A DNA stretch of 64,000 nt from JAIPAN01 sp040403555 (GCA_040403555.1 JBBAKN010000001.1:186001-250000); one strand, 5' to 3'. Positions 52,542-61,224 are shown, counted from the first letter of the stretch. A program made the numbers and translations. The notes: a model not told the origin generated them from the sequence alone.

Positions 52542-53828
52542 ATGGCGTTTAGCACCTACGCAGATACCCTCCATTATTTGTATGCACAGCTACCTATGTT
52601 TACACGAGTGGGTGCCAGTGCGTATAAAAAAGATTTACACAACACGCTTACCCTCTGCAAAGCACTTAACCACCCTGAACACAGATTTAAAAGCGTGCAC
52701 ATTGGCGGCACAAACGGGAAAGGATCTAGCTCACACATGCTAGCGGCTATATTGCAAACGGCCGGTTATAAAACAGGCTTATATACCTCTCCACACCTAC
52801 TCGATTTCAGAGAACGTATTCGAATCAATGGGCAAATGATTCCGGAACAAGAGGTTGTTAATTTTGTAAATAGTCATCAGGCTTTATTTGAAGAGATAGA
52901 CCCTTCCTTTTTTGAAGCTACTGTGGGCCTGGCCTTCGATTATTTCGCAAAACAACAGGTAGATATTGCCATTATTGAAGTAGGCTTGGGAGGCCGATCA
53001 GATTCAACCAACGTAATTCATCCCCTTCTATCGCTCATTACCAATATCGGCTTAGATCATCAAGATATTTTAGGAACTACTTTAAGAGAAATTGCTGGTG
53101 AAAAGGCGGGCATTATAAAAAACACTACGCCCATTATTATTGGCGAAAAACAAGCAGAAATAGCCGATATATTCGAAAAAAAAGCCAAAGAAACAAATGC
53201 TAAAATCCTTTATGCTTCAGATTGTTGGACCTTAACACCTAAAGAAACAGCACCACTATTGGTAGTAAATGCACAATCTACAGAGCAAAACATCGAACTA
53301 GCGCTTGATCTCAGGGGTTCTTACCAAGTAAAAAACCTGCCGGGAGTATTAAGTGCCGTAGTTGAGCTGAATACACAAGGTTTTAAAATTACTGAGCAGC
53401 ACCTAAAAAATGCGCTCAAGCAAGTAAGTAGCCTTACCGGTTTACAAGGCCGTTGGCAAACCTTACAACAACAGCCTTTAGTTATTTGCGATACCGGCCA
53501 TAATGAAGACGGGGTTAAAGAAGTATTGAAAAACATTGCCAATACGCCACACCAAAACCTTCATATGGTTTGGGGAATGGTGAAAGATAAAGATATAACG
53601 AAAATTTTAGCGCTTCTACCTAAAGAAGCTAGCTACTACTTCTGTCAACCCAATATACCGAGAGGAAAACCTACCGCAGAACTGGCCCAAGAGGCACAGA
53701 AATACCAATTGAAAGGCCAAGCCTATGCCAGCGTTACCAAAGCCTACCAGCAGGCTCTAAGCCATGCTAATCCAAACGATTTAGTCTTTGTTGGTGGAAG
53801 TACCTTCGTAGTAGCCGAAGTACTCTAG
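52542..53828 (+). CDS. folC: bifunctional dihydrofolate/folylpolyglutamate synthase
   Basis: Adds glutamate to dihydropteroate and folates, 428 residues. GGTNGKGSSSHMLA is the P-loop, GLYTSPHLLDFRERI and EVGLGGRSDSTN follow, with GEKAGIIKNTTPII, then the C-terminal Mur-ligase fold (CDTGHNEDGVKEVLKNI). The link to the ExbB-ExbD-TonB genes looks conserved in Bacteroidota and probably reflects operon position more than function. The stop TAG shares CTAG with the stop of the convergent permease gene. Confidence 0.95.
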   Translation: MAFSTYADTLHYLYAQLPMFTRVGASAYKKDLHNTLTLCKALNHPEHRFKSVHIGGTNGKGSSSHMLAAILQTAGYKTGLYTSPHLLDFRERIRINGQMIPEQEVVNFVNSHQALFEEIDPSFFEATVGLAFDYFAKQQVDIAIIEVGLGGRSDSTNVIHPLLSLITNIGLDHQDILGTTLREIAGEKAGIIKNTTPIIIGEKQAEIADIFEKKAKETNAKILYASDCWTLTPKETAPLLVVNAQSTEQNIELALDLRGSYQVKNLPGVLSAVVELNTQGFKITEQHLKNALKQVSSLTGLQGRWQTLQQQPLVICDTGHNEDGVKEVLKNIANTPHQNLHMVWGMVKDKDITKILALLPKEASYYFCQPNIPRGKPTAELAQEAQKYQLKGQAYASVTKAYQQALSHANPNDLVFVGGSTFVVAEVL

Positions 53829-55291
53829 TTATTTTTATTGGCTCGTTTCCACAAATAATAAATGGGGATGCCAATAAATACAATTATCAAACCTCTACCG
53901 CAAGTATCTGCCTTGTAAATTAACAGGTCCACACAAATGGCACCTGCTATTAAAATATACAGTGCCGGTAATACTGGATAACCAAAAGCTTTATAAGGTC
54001 TTACTGCATCTGGTTGTTTATAGCGCAATACAAACAAACCAATAATAGTTACCATATAAAACAAAAGGGATGAAAAGGTGCAATAATCTAGCAAATCGCC
54101 ATAGGTACCCGATAAACACAATAAAGAAGCCCAAATACCTTGAATAATAAGTGCAAAACCAGGTACATTATTTTTGTTTAGCGTACCTGCTTTTTTGAAA
54201 AATACGCCATCTTGAGCCATGGCATGGTACAATCGAGCACCTGATAAAATTAATCCATTATTGCATCCGAAGGTCGAAATCATAATTAAAACGGCCATAA
54301 TACTTACCGCTGCAGTTCCAAAAATGGTAGCAACAGCCGCGGTACCCACCCGATCGTCGGTAGCAAACATAATGCCTCTACTTAATACGTCTAACCCTTC
54401 TGGAGAGCCCTTTATAGGCAATAGCATTAAATAAGCCACATTGGCCAATACATACAATACCGTAACGATTAAGGTGCCAAAAAATAAACTAAGCGGAATG
54501 TTTCTTTGCGGATCTTTCACTTCACCAGCGGTATAGGTGATAGAGTTCCATGCATCGCTACTAAATAGAGAGCCAACCATGGCAGCTCCCATTGCACCAA
54601 ATAGCACCATGCCACTTAATGCCTCAGTAGTAATACCACCACTCGGGTTAGCAACGGTTCTAAATGGTGCCCAAAAGTTTTCTAAATTCTGTGCAAAAAC
54701 CCCACTATTCAATCCGAAATAAACGCCTAAAAGAATGAGACCTAGCAAAGCAAGCAATTTAGCCAAGGTGAATGTTGTTTGTAGAATTTTCGCGTTTTTT
54801 ACTCCCTGCAAATTAATGTAGGTAAGCGTAGCGATGAGCAAAATAGCCAATGCTTGCTGGCTGCTAAACTTTAAAATACCTAAATCGGCCAATATCACCG
54901 AATCGGATATGTATTGTGGCAACAATACGCCCGTAAACTTCGCAAAAGCAATAGCTACGGCTGCAATTACCCCACTTTGTATCACCATAAATACCGTCCA
55001 ACCGAATAGAAAACCTACAAGAGGGTTATATGCTTCTTTTAAATACACATATTGCCCGCCAGCCTTAGGCATCATACCGGCCAATTCACCATAACTCAAT
55101 GCCGCAATTAATGTAATTATGCCTGTAAGTACCCAAATGCCTAAAATATACCCCGGAGAGCCTACAGTACGAGCAATATCGGCTGTAACAATAAAAATGC
55201 CCGATCCAATCATAGATCCGGCAACAATCATAGTAGAGTCTAATAGCCCTAGTTCTCTTTTTAAAGCTGGTTGTTCGGCAGTTTTTTGCAT
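53825..55291 (-). CDS. APC superfamily amino-acid permease, LAT-like
   Basis: Inner-membrane transporter of 488 residues with about 12 TM helices. GLLDSTMIVAGSMIGSGIFIV is the first-helix substrate motif of APC permeases. PKAGGQYVYLKEAYNPLVGFLFGW and the helix-6 region SGMVLFGAMGAAMVGSLFSSDAWN place it with L-type amino-acid transporters. Substrate is not fixed by the sequence. A TAGATTTA box lies 16 nt upstream of the ATG. It is divergent from hppA, 204 nt apart. Confidence 0.88.
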   Translation of the reverse strand: MQKTAEQPALKRELGLLDSTMIVAGSMIGSGIFIVTADIARTVGSPGYILGIWVLTGIITLIAALSYGELAGMMPKAGGQYVYLKEAYNPLVGFLFGWTVFMVIQSGVIAAVAIAFAKFTGVLLPQYISDSVILADLGILKFSSQQALAILLIATLTYINLQGVKNAKILQTTFTLAKLLALLGLILLGVYFGLNSGVFAQNLENFWAPFRTVANPSGGITTEALSGMVLFGAMGAAMVGSLFSSDAWNSITYTAGEVKDPQRNIPLSLFFGTLIVTVLYVLANVAYLMLLPIKGSPEGLDVLSRGIMFATDDRVGTAAVATIFGTAAVSIMAVLIMISTFGCNNGLILSGARLYHAMAQDGVFFKKAGTLNKNNVPGFALIIQGIWASLLCLSGTYGDLLDYCTFSSLLFYMVTIIGLFVLRYKQPDAVRPYKAFGYPVLPALYILIAGAICVDLLIYKADTCGRGLIIVFIGIPIYYLWKRANKNN

Positions 55292-55307
55292 GTGTGGTAT
55301 GGTTTTA

Positions 55308-55315
55308 TAAATCTA
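55308..55315 (-). promoter_or_regulatory. -7-like box of the LAT-like permease gene
   Basis: TAGATTTA on the minus strand, with a TTG about 18 nt further upstream within TTTGG. The start at 55291 lies 16 nt downstream. Confidence 0.45.
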
Positions 55316-55412
55316 ATTTGAATAAAAAATACCAAATCAAGCAATCTTATTTCTTAAAAACCAGATAAATCGGATTTAAATCATAAAAAATGAAGAAAGA
55401 AACCGAATTAAA

Positions 55413-55443
55413 TTTGATTAATGGCTAAAGCATCTTATTTTTG
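55413..55443 (+). promoter_or_regulatory. promoter of hppA, perfect consensus
   Basis: TTTG (55413-55416), a 19-nt spacer and TATTTTTG (55436-55443), an exact TTTG-N19-TAnnTTTG. The leader to 55496 is about 50 nt and contains TCAGTACACTGA, a short inverted repeat. Confidence 0.75.
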
Positions 55444-55495
55444 CCGGTCGCTCAGTACACTGAACGCATTAATTTAAATCATACAAAACATATAC

Positions 55496-57733
55496 ATGGA
55501 ATTTTTACAACAAAATTTAATTTACACGATTCCTGCAATGGGAATTATTGGCCTTTTAGTAATGTTTATTAAATCGGCATGGGTAAGTAAACAAGATGCA
55601 GGCGATGCAAACATGCAAGAATTAGCAGGTTATATTGCAGATGGTGCCATGGCATTTTTAAAAGCAGAATGGAAAGTATTAAGCATTTTTGTAGTTTTTG
55701 CTTCAGCTTTACTAGCCTATTCTGGCACCATTCATGAAGTAAACGGTAAAGAAATTCACGGAAGTTGGATCATTGCTATTGCCTTTATTATAGGTGCTGT
55801 ATTTTCTGCAACAGCAGGATATATAGGTATGAAAGTAGCTACCAAAGCAAACGTTCGTACTACACAAGCGGCTCGTACAAGTTTAAAACAAGCCTTAAAA
55901 GTTTCTTTCACAGGTGGTACCGTAATGGGCTTAGGTGTGGCCGGTTTAGCCGTATTGGGATTAGGTGGTTTATTCATCGCTTTCTTAAGCATTTTTGCCG
56001 ATTTAGGCGTAAATACCGTAAAAACAGCTATCGAAGTATTAACAGGTTTCTCTTTAGGTGCTGAATCAATTGCCTTATTTGCTCGTGTGGGTGGTGGTAT
56101 TTATACCAAAGCTGCCGATGTTGGAGCTGATTTAGTTGGTAAAGTAGAAGCTGGCATTCCAGAAGATGATGTTAGAAATCCTGCTACTATTGCCGATAAT
56201 GTTGGTGACAACGTAGGTGATGTTGCTGGTATGGGTGCCGATTTATTTGGTTCGTACGTAGCAACCATCTTAGCAACTATGGTATTAGGGCAAGAAATTG
56301 TGGTAACTGATAATTTCGGAGGTATGTCGCCCATTTTATTACCTATGGTAATTTGTGGCTTGGGTATTATCTTCTCCATTATCGGATTTAGCTTTGTACG
56401 CATTAAAAACGATCAGTCGAATGTTCAAGATGCCTTAAACTTAGGTAACTGGTCATCAATGCTAATTACAGTAATTGCTTCTTATTTCATCGTTATGTGG
56501 ATGTTACCAGATACAATGAATTTACGTGGTTATGAGTTCTCTAAATTAAATGTATTCTTAGCGATTGTAGTTGGTACAGTAGTTGGTGCGGTAATGAGTA
56601 TTGTTACCGAGTATTACACCGCAATGGGTAAGGCTCCGGTAAACTCTATCATTCAACAATCTTCAACCGGACATGCTACTAATATTATTGGTGGTTTAGC
56701 AGTAGGTATGAAATCAACTGTTATTCCAATTTTAACATTGGCTGCCGGAATTATGGCTTCTTATTATTTTGCCGGTTTATACGGTGTGGCCATTGCGGCT
56801 GCCGGTATGATGGCCACCACTGCCATGCAGTTAGCAATCGATGCATTCGGACCCATTGCTGATAACGCTGGTGGTATTGCCGAGATGAGCCAACTGCCTC
56901 CGGAAGTGCGTGAACGTACTGATAATTTAGATGCAGTTGGTAATACTACTGCTGCAACCGGAAAAGGTTTTGCCATTGCTTCTGCTGCTTTAACATCTTT
57001 AGCTTTATTTGCTGCATTCGTAGGTATTGCTGGTATTAATGCCATTGATATTTACAAAGCGCCAGTTTTAGCAGGTTTATTTGTAGGTGGTATGATTCCA
57101 TTTATTTTCTCTGCATTGTGTATACAAGCGGTTGGGAAAGCTGCAATGGACATGGTACAAGAAGTGCGCAGACAGTTCCGTGAAATACCGGGAATTATGG
57201 AATACAAAGCAAAACCGGAATACGAAAAATGTGTGGCTATTTCTACAAAAGCTTCACTACGTGAAATGATGTTGCCTGGTGCAATTGCCTTAATTACTCC
57301 GGTACTAGTTGGTTTTGTATTCGGACCTGAAGTATTGGGTGGTTTATTAGCCGGTGTAACCGTATCGGGTGTATTGATGGGAATTTTCCAATCAAACGCA
57401 GGTGGTGCTTGGGATAATGCTAAAAAATCATTCGAAAAAGGTGTACTAATTAATGGTGAAATGGTGTATAAAGGATCGGAGCCACATAAAGCTTCGGTAA
57501 CTGGTGATACTGTTGGCGATCCATTTAAAGATACTTCTGGCCCATCCATGAACATCTTAATTAAATTGATGTCTATCGTTTCTTTGGTAATTGCGCCATA
57601 CATTGCTAGTATAGCTAAAGAAAATGTTACCGTAGAAGTACGCAAAGAAATGAAAGTGATTAAAGAAGTAGATTCTTTGGGTAATGTCATAATAGATACC
57701 ATAATCAATAAGAGCGATACTCTAAGACGCTAA
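55496..57733 (+). CDS. hppA: membrane-bound K+-dependent pyrophosphatase (H+ or Na+ pump)
   Basis: Integral membrane pump of 745 residues and about 16 TM helices that couples PPi hydrolysis to ion export. The substrate motifs are present: GGGIYTKAADVGADLVGKVE, DDVRNPATIADNVGDNVGD, and a third near DAFGPIADNAGGIAEMSQL, then GDTVGDPFKDTSGP. The segment DAVGNTTAATGKG has Ala where K+-independent pumps carry Lys, so it should be K+-dependent. Whether H+ or Na+ is moved depends on a glutamate position I cannot place with certainty. A polar C-terminal tail (residues 710-745) follows the last helix. Promoter and terminator are both strong. Confidence 0.96.
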   Translation: MEFLQQNLIYTIPAMGIIGLLVMFIKSAWVSKQDAGDANMQELAGYIADGAMAFLKAEWKVLSIFVVFASALLAYSGTIHEVNGKEIHGSWIIAIAFIIGAVFSATAGYIGMKVATKANVRTTQAARTSLKQALKVSFTGGTVMGLGVAGLAVLGLGGLFIAFLSIFADLGVNTVKTAIEVLTGFSLGAESIALFARVGGGIYTKAADVGADLVGKVEAGIPEDDVRNPATIADNVGDNVGDVAGMGADLFGSYVATILATMVLGQEIVVTDNFGGMSPILLPMVICGLGIIFSIIGFSFVRIKNDQSNVQDALNLGNWSSMLITVIASYFIVMWMLPDTMNLRGYEFSKLNVFLAIVVGTVVGAVMSIVTEYYTAMGKAPVNSIIQQSSTGHATNIIGGLAVGMKSTVIPILTLAAGIMASYYFAGLYGVAIAAAGMMATTAMQLAIDAFGPIADNAGGIAEMSQLPPEVRERTDNLDAVGNTTAATGKGFAIASAALTSLALFAAFVGIAGINAIDIYKAPVLAGLFVGGMIPFIFSALCIQAVGKAAMDMVQEVRRQFREIPGIMEYKAKPEYEKCVAISTKASLREMMLPGAIALITPVLVGFVFGPEVLGGLLAGVTVSGVLMGIFQSNAGGAWDNAKKSFEKGVLINGEMVYKGSEPHKASVTGDTVGDPFKDTSGPSMNILIKLMSIVSLVIAPYIASIAKENVTVEVRKEMKVIKEVDSLGNVIIDTIINKSDTLRR

Positions 57734-57747
57734 ATCTTACTAATTTT

Positions 57748-57788
57748 CAGAAAAGGGATTTCTATACAGAAATCCCTTTTCTGTTTTT
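57748..57788 (+). terminator. terminator of hppA
   Basis: A 15-bp perfect stem (CAGAAAAGGGATTTC and its complement, loop TATACA) followed by five T. It starts 15 nt after the hppA stop. Confidence 0.92.
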
Positions 57789-57833
57789 CAAATAAATTAA
57801 TTAGGTTTGGAATACGTATAAAATAAAACAAAC

Positions 57834-59294
57834 ATGAAATTTACAAAATCATTAACCACTTTATTAGCCGAAGCCAACAATACCGGTGAAGGTTCACTAA
57901 AACGTACTCTTGGCAGTTGGAACCTAATTGCATTGGGCATTGGTGCCATTATTGGTGCCGGATTATTTGTTAGAACCGCTGCAGCAGCAGGCGAAGCCGC
58001 CGGAGCTGCCGTAACCTTATCATTTATTGTAGCTGCTATTGGTTGTGCTTTTGCAGGCCTTTGTTATGCAGAATTTGCAGCCATGATCCCTATTGCGGGA
58101 AGTGCTTACACGTATGCCTATACCACTATGGGCGAAGTAGTAGCATGGATTATTGGTTGGGCGCTTATTATGGAATACGCCCTTGGAGCTGCTACTGTTT
58201 CTATTGCATGGAGCGAATACTTAAATAAACTCCTTGGCGGTGTGATACCCTACGAGTGGTCGCACTCTCCATTCGAATCCTTGAACGGTGCATCGGGTAT
58301 TGTAAACTTACCTGCACTTGTTATCCTTTTATTAATCACCCTAGTATTAATTAAAGGGACTAAAGAATCGGCAAGCTTAAACGGAATTATCGTATTTGTA
58401 AAAGTAGCCATCGTGCTAATTTTCATTGCTATTGGTTGGCAGTTTATTAAACCAGAAAACCATACGCCATATTTAATTCCAGAAGGAACTCCAGGTCACG
58501 AAGGATTCTTTAAATGGGGTTGGGGTGGTGTATTGGGTGGTGCAGCCATCGTATTCTTCGCCTTTATTGGTTTCGATGCCGTATCTACAGCAGCACAAGA
58601 AGCTAAAAACCCGAAAAAAGATATGCCCATTGGTATTTTAGGCTCCCTGGTAATTTGTACCATTTTATACATCCTATTCTCTTATGTATTAACAGGTGTT
58701 GCTAATTGGAGCGAATTTGCCGATCCTGCTAAAGGGAAAGAAGCCTCGGTAGCCTATGCCATTTCTACTTATATGCATGGATATGGTTGGTTAGCCACTA
58801 GTGTAACCGTAGCCATATTAGCGGGTTTCTCATCCGTAATATTGGTAATGCTAATGGGTCAATCTCGTGTATTTTATACCATGAGTAAAGACGGATTATT
58901 GCCAAAAGTATTTTCAGAATTACACCCTAAATTTAGTACTCCATACAAATCAAATATGATTTTATTTGTGTTAGTTGGCTTATTTGCCGGATTTGTACCG
59001 GGTAGTGTAGCTGGAGATTTAACCTCCTTTGGTACGCTATTGGCCTTCGTATTGGTAAGTGCCGGTATTTGGATTTTACGTGTAAAAAGCCCAGATATAG
59101 AACGTCCGTTTAAAACACCATTGGTACCATTAGTACCTATCTTGGGTATTATTGTTTGTGGCGGTATGATTGTTGCCTTAGACCCTACTACCTTAAAAGT
59201 AGCGGCCCTATGGATGGCCATTGGTATTTTGGTGTACTACTTCTACAGCCGTCACCACAGTTTGGTGCGTAAAGAAGCTGCAGGTAAAAAATAA
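57834..59294 (+). CDS. APC superfamily amino-acid permease, cationic-amino-acid type
   Basis: Inner-membrane transporter of 486 residues and about 12 TM helices. The first helix GIGAIIGAGLFVRTAAAAGEAAG, the segment FAGLCYAEFAAMIPIAGSAYTY and the helix-6 motif FFAFIGFDAVSTAAQEAKNPKKD match the CAT (cationic amino-acid transporter)/YfnA branch. TMSKDGLLPKVFSELHPKFSTPYK is another conserved family region. Arginine or lysine uptake or exchange is likely but not proven. It has its own terminator. Confidence 0.9.
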   Translation: MKFTKSLTTLLAEANNTGEGSLKRTLGSWNLIALGIGAIIGAGLFVRTAAAAGEAAGAAVTLSFIVAAIGCAFAGLCYAEFAAMIPIAGSAYTYAYTTMGEVVAWIIGWALIMEYALGAATVSIAWSEYLNKLLGGVIPYEWSHSPFESLNGASGIVNLPALVILLLITLVLIKGTKESASLNGIIVFVKVAIVLIFIAIGWQFIKPENHTPYLIPEGTPGHEGFFKWGWGGVLGGAAIVFFAFIGFDAVSTAAQEAKNPKKDMPIGILGSLVICTILYILFSYVLTGVANWSEFADPAKGKEASVAYAISTYMHGYGWLATSVTVAILAGFSSVILVMLMGQSRVFYTMSKDGLLPKVFSELHPKFSTPYKSNMILFVLVGLFAGFVPGSVAGDLTSFGTLLAFVLVSAGIWILRVKSPDIERPFKTPLVPLVPILGIIVCGGMIVALDPTTLKVAALWMAIGILVYYFYSRHHSLVRKEAAGKK

Positions 59295-59311
59295 TTAAAA
59301 ATCATTCGTAT

Positions 59312-59342
59312 AAAAAGGCCCCGATTGATCGGGGCCTTTTTT
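59312..59342 (+). terminator. terminator of the CAT-type permease gene
   Basis: Stem AAAAAGGCCCCGAT / ATCGGGGCCTTTTT with loop TG and a T tail, 18 nt after the stop. Near-palindromic, so it could also act on the minus strand. Confidence 0.92.
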
Positions 59343-59357
59343 GTTTGGCAGGAACCG

Positions 59358-59365
59358 TATCTTTG
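59358..59365 (+). promoter_or_regulatory. -7 box of the MarC gene
   Basis: TATCTTTG, an exact TAnnTTTG match, 18 nt before the ATG at 59384. The in-frame ATG at 59345 lies upstream of it. Confidence 0.55.
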
Positions 59366-59383
59366 CGCAAACACCACCAGCAT

Positions 59384-59956
59384 ATGAACACCTACTTCAA
59401 CAGCAAAGAAATTCTTTCGGTAAGCATGATTTTGTTTGCCATCATCGATATTTTAGGAGCCATCCCGGTGGTTATCCAACTCCGTCAGAAAGCAGGGCAC
59501 ATCCAATCGGAAAAGGCCAGTTTGGTGTCGCTTTGCCTCATGATTACTTTTCTGTTTTTGGGCGAAGGCTTATTACATATTATTGGTTTAGATATTCAAT
59601 CCTTCGCTATTGCCGGATCATTGGTTATTTTTATCATTGCCATGGAAATGGTATTGGGCATTAGTTTTTTTAAAGAAGAGATGCCCGAAAGTGTGAGCAT
59701 TGTGCCCCTAGCATTCCCGCTAATAGCCGGAGCCGGCACCATGACTACCCTACTCTCTCTAAAATCAGAATACGCTACCCAAAACATCATCGTGGGTATC
59801 ATCGTCAACATGATTTTTGTATACATTGTACTTAAGAATACCCTACGCCTCGAAAAACTATTTGGCAAAGCCGGCCTAAACGTATTGCGCAAAGCCTTTG
59901 GTATTATTCTATTGGCCATTGCCATTAAACTGTTTAGAAGCAATACAGGTTTATAA
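59384..59956 (+). CDS. MarC family (UPF0056) membrane protein
   Basis: Integral membrane protein of 190 residues with six TM helices. The start MNTYFNSKEILSVSMILFAIIDILGAIPVVI and the repeat-like second half (PLAFPLIAGAGTMTTLLSLKSEY) match the MarC family, whose function is unresolved; an early link to antibiotic resistance has been withdrawn. The Gre-like gene follows with no space, starting on the base after its stop. Confidence 0.88.
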   Translation: MNTYFNSKEILSVSMILFAIIDILGAIPVVIQLRQKAGHIQSEKASLVSLCLMITFLFLGEGLLHIIGLDIQSFAIAGSLVIFIIAMEMVLGISFFKEEMPESVSIVPLAFPLIAGAGTMTTLLSLKSEYATQNIIVGIIVNMIFVYIVLKNTLRLEKLFGKAGLNVLRKAFGIILLAIAIKLFRSNTGL

Positions 59957-60415
59957 ATGGACCCACTAGCCATTAAAGCAGCACTTCTAGCACAATTGCT
60001 CAAGCATCTAGAGCAAAATATAGCTGAAACGGAACAAGCTATTGCCTCCGCTAAAGAATCGAGAGATAACGAGAGTAAAAGCAGTGCCGGTGATAAATAC
60101 GAAACTGGCCGAGCCATGATGCAAATTGAATTGGAAAACAATGGGCGACAACTTGAAAAAACACGACTAGCCAAACAAGATTTACAACAACTGAATTTAC
60201 AAGAACCGCATACGCTAGTAAGCCAAGGGAGCCTTGTACACACCAGTCAAGGCATTTACTTCATATCCATTGGCTTTGGCAAATTAGAGCTGGCTGACCA
60301 GCTGTATTACGCCATATCGCTAGCCTCTCCTATTGGGCAAGCCTTAAAGAATGCGAAGGTTGGGGATCGTGTTTCTTTTCAAGGGAAAGTGCTGGAGATT
60401 TTGAGTATTTCCTAG
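59957..60415 (+). CDS. GreA/GreB-like protein with coiled coil and FKBP-like domain
   Basis: Protein of 152 residues. The N-terminal half is a two-helix coiled coil (HLEQNIAETEQAIASAKESRDN, then SAGDKYETGRAMMQIELENN) with acidic residues at the tip, and the C-terminal half (GSLVHTSQGIYFISIGFGK, then SPIGQALKNAKVGDRVSFQG) has the FKBP-like fold seen in Gre factors. Related Bacteroidota proteins are often mislabelled in databases. A role in binding the RNA polymerase secondary channel is inferred from architecture. The tip lacks the exact GreA acidic pair, so cleavage stimulation is uncertain. Confidence 0.65.
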   Translation: MDPLAIKAALLAQLLKHLEQNIAETEQAIASAKESRDNESKSSAGDKYETGRAMMQIELENNGRQLEKTRLAKQDLQQLNLQEPHTLVSQGSLVHTSQGIYFISIGFGKLELADQLYYAISLASPIGQALKNAKVGDRVSFQGKVLEILSIS

Positions 60416-60434
60416 TAAACCTAATTGATTTTTA

Positions 60435-60540
60435 TTTTACTCTTCCTTTTGCTTGACCAAAAGGAAGCAAAACTCAAGGCAGAACGATGCTTCTGCCCAC
60501 AAGGCCTTTACGCTGGCCCGCCGTTTAACAAGTTTTTTTC
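60435..60540 (+). repeat. REP-like repeat, copy 1
   Basis: A 106-bp unit. It contains the hairpin TTCCTTTTG-cttgac-CAAAAGGAA and a second, GGCAGAA-cgatgc-TTCTGCC, then TGGCCCGCCG. Repeated directly at 60541 and inverted near 61915-62052. Confidence 0.8.
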
Positions 60541-60740
60541 TTTTACTCTTCCTTTTGCTTGACCAAAAGGAAGCAAAACTCAAGGCAGAACGATGNNNNN
60601 NNNNNNNNNNNNNNNNNNNNNNNNNNNNNNNNNNNNNNNNNNNNNNNNNNNNNNNNNNNNNNNNNNNNNNNNNNNNNNNNNNNNNNNNNNNNNNNCTTCT
60701 GCCCTCAGGCCTTTACGTTGGCCCGCCGTTCTGCCGGGCC
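60541..60740 (+). repeat. REP-like repeat, copy 2, interrupted by the N gap
   Basis: Starts 106 bp after copy 1 and is identical to it up to the gap at 60596. Sequence after the gap (CTTCTGCCC...) continues the repeat in phase. Confidence 0.75.
60596..60695. other. assembly gap, 100 N
   Basis: Exactly 100 undetermined bases, the conventional placeholder length, inside a tandem repeat. The real size is unknown. Confidence 0.95.
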
Positions 60741-60828
60741 CTAGCTATTTCCTTTTCTTGTTGTCATCCTAACTTGTCGAAGGATCGCACGTCTGCGGTA
60801 TGCTGTTAAGCGTATGCGTCAAGGTGAA

Positions 60829-61022
60829 GTGAGGCTGCGCCGTTGTAAGGTGTTACTGCGCCGTAGTGAGGTGCGACTGCGACGTGGTAAGGTGTTACTT
60901 TACTGCGCCGTGGTGAGGTGCTACTGCGACGTGGTGAGGTGCTACTGCGCCTTGGTAAAGTGTGACTGTGCCGTGGTAATATGCGACTGCGACGTGGTGA
61001 AGTGCTACTGCGACGTGCTATT
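60829..61022. repeat. nine-unit 21-bp tandem array
   Basis: Consensus GTGCTACTGCGACGTGGTGAG, units at 60829, 60850, 60871, 60892 (26 bp, with a 5-bp insertion), 60918, 60939, 60960, 60981 and 61002. Similar flanks (GCTGTTAAGCGTATGC before, GCTATTGAGCGTATGC after) bracket it. G+C-richer than its surroundings. Confidence 0.85.
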
Positions 61023-61224
61023 GAGCGTATGCAGTGTGGTTTGACAGTTTGAGTCTCCACCTTTCTGTTTGGTGGTTGATTTGTTGAGAATATTCGGCTA
61101 AATTTAGAAAGTAAACTCAAGGGGTTATATTGAGATTTAGAATAGTTTTAACACATTTTAGCACTACACACTAAAGACCTTATAAACTTCAATTTATTTT
61201 ACAATCATTTAACTTTTTGAAATC

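Larger units (their letters stand above)
60416..61224. other. gene-poor accessory stretch
   Basis: No convincing gene. It holds two tandem copies of a REP-like repeat, a 100-N gap, the widespread intergenic motif GTCATCCTAACTTGTCGAAG (around 60766-60785), and a 21-bp tandem array. Open frames here exist on both strands only because the 21-bp unit lacks stops. Confidence 0.7.

Noticed and set aside
60829..61022. CRISPR array
   Set aside because: Units are contiguous with no spacers, 21 bp long and not palindromic; no cas genes in the window.
60814..61120. Repeat-rich open frames on both strands over the 21-bp array (Arg/Ser/Pro-rich and Cys/Val-rich products)
   Set aside because: They exist only because the 21-bp unit has no stop codon. 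No ribosome binding site, no family resemblance, and both strands are equally open.
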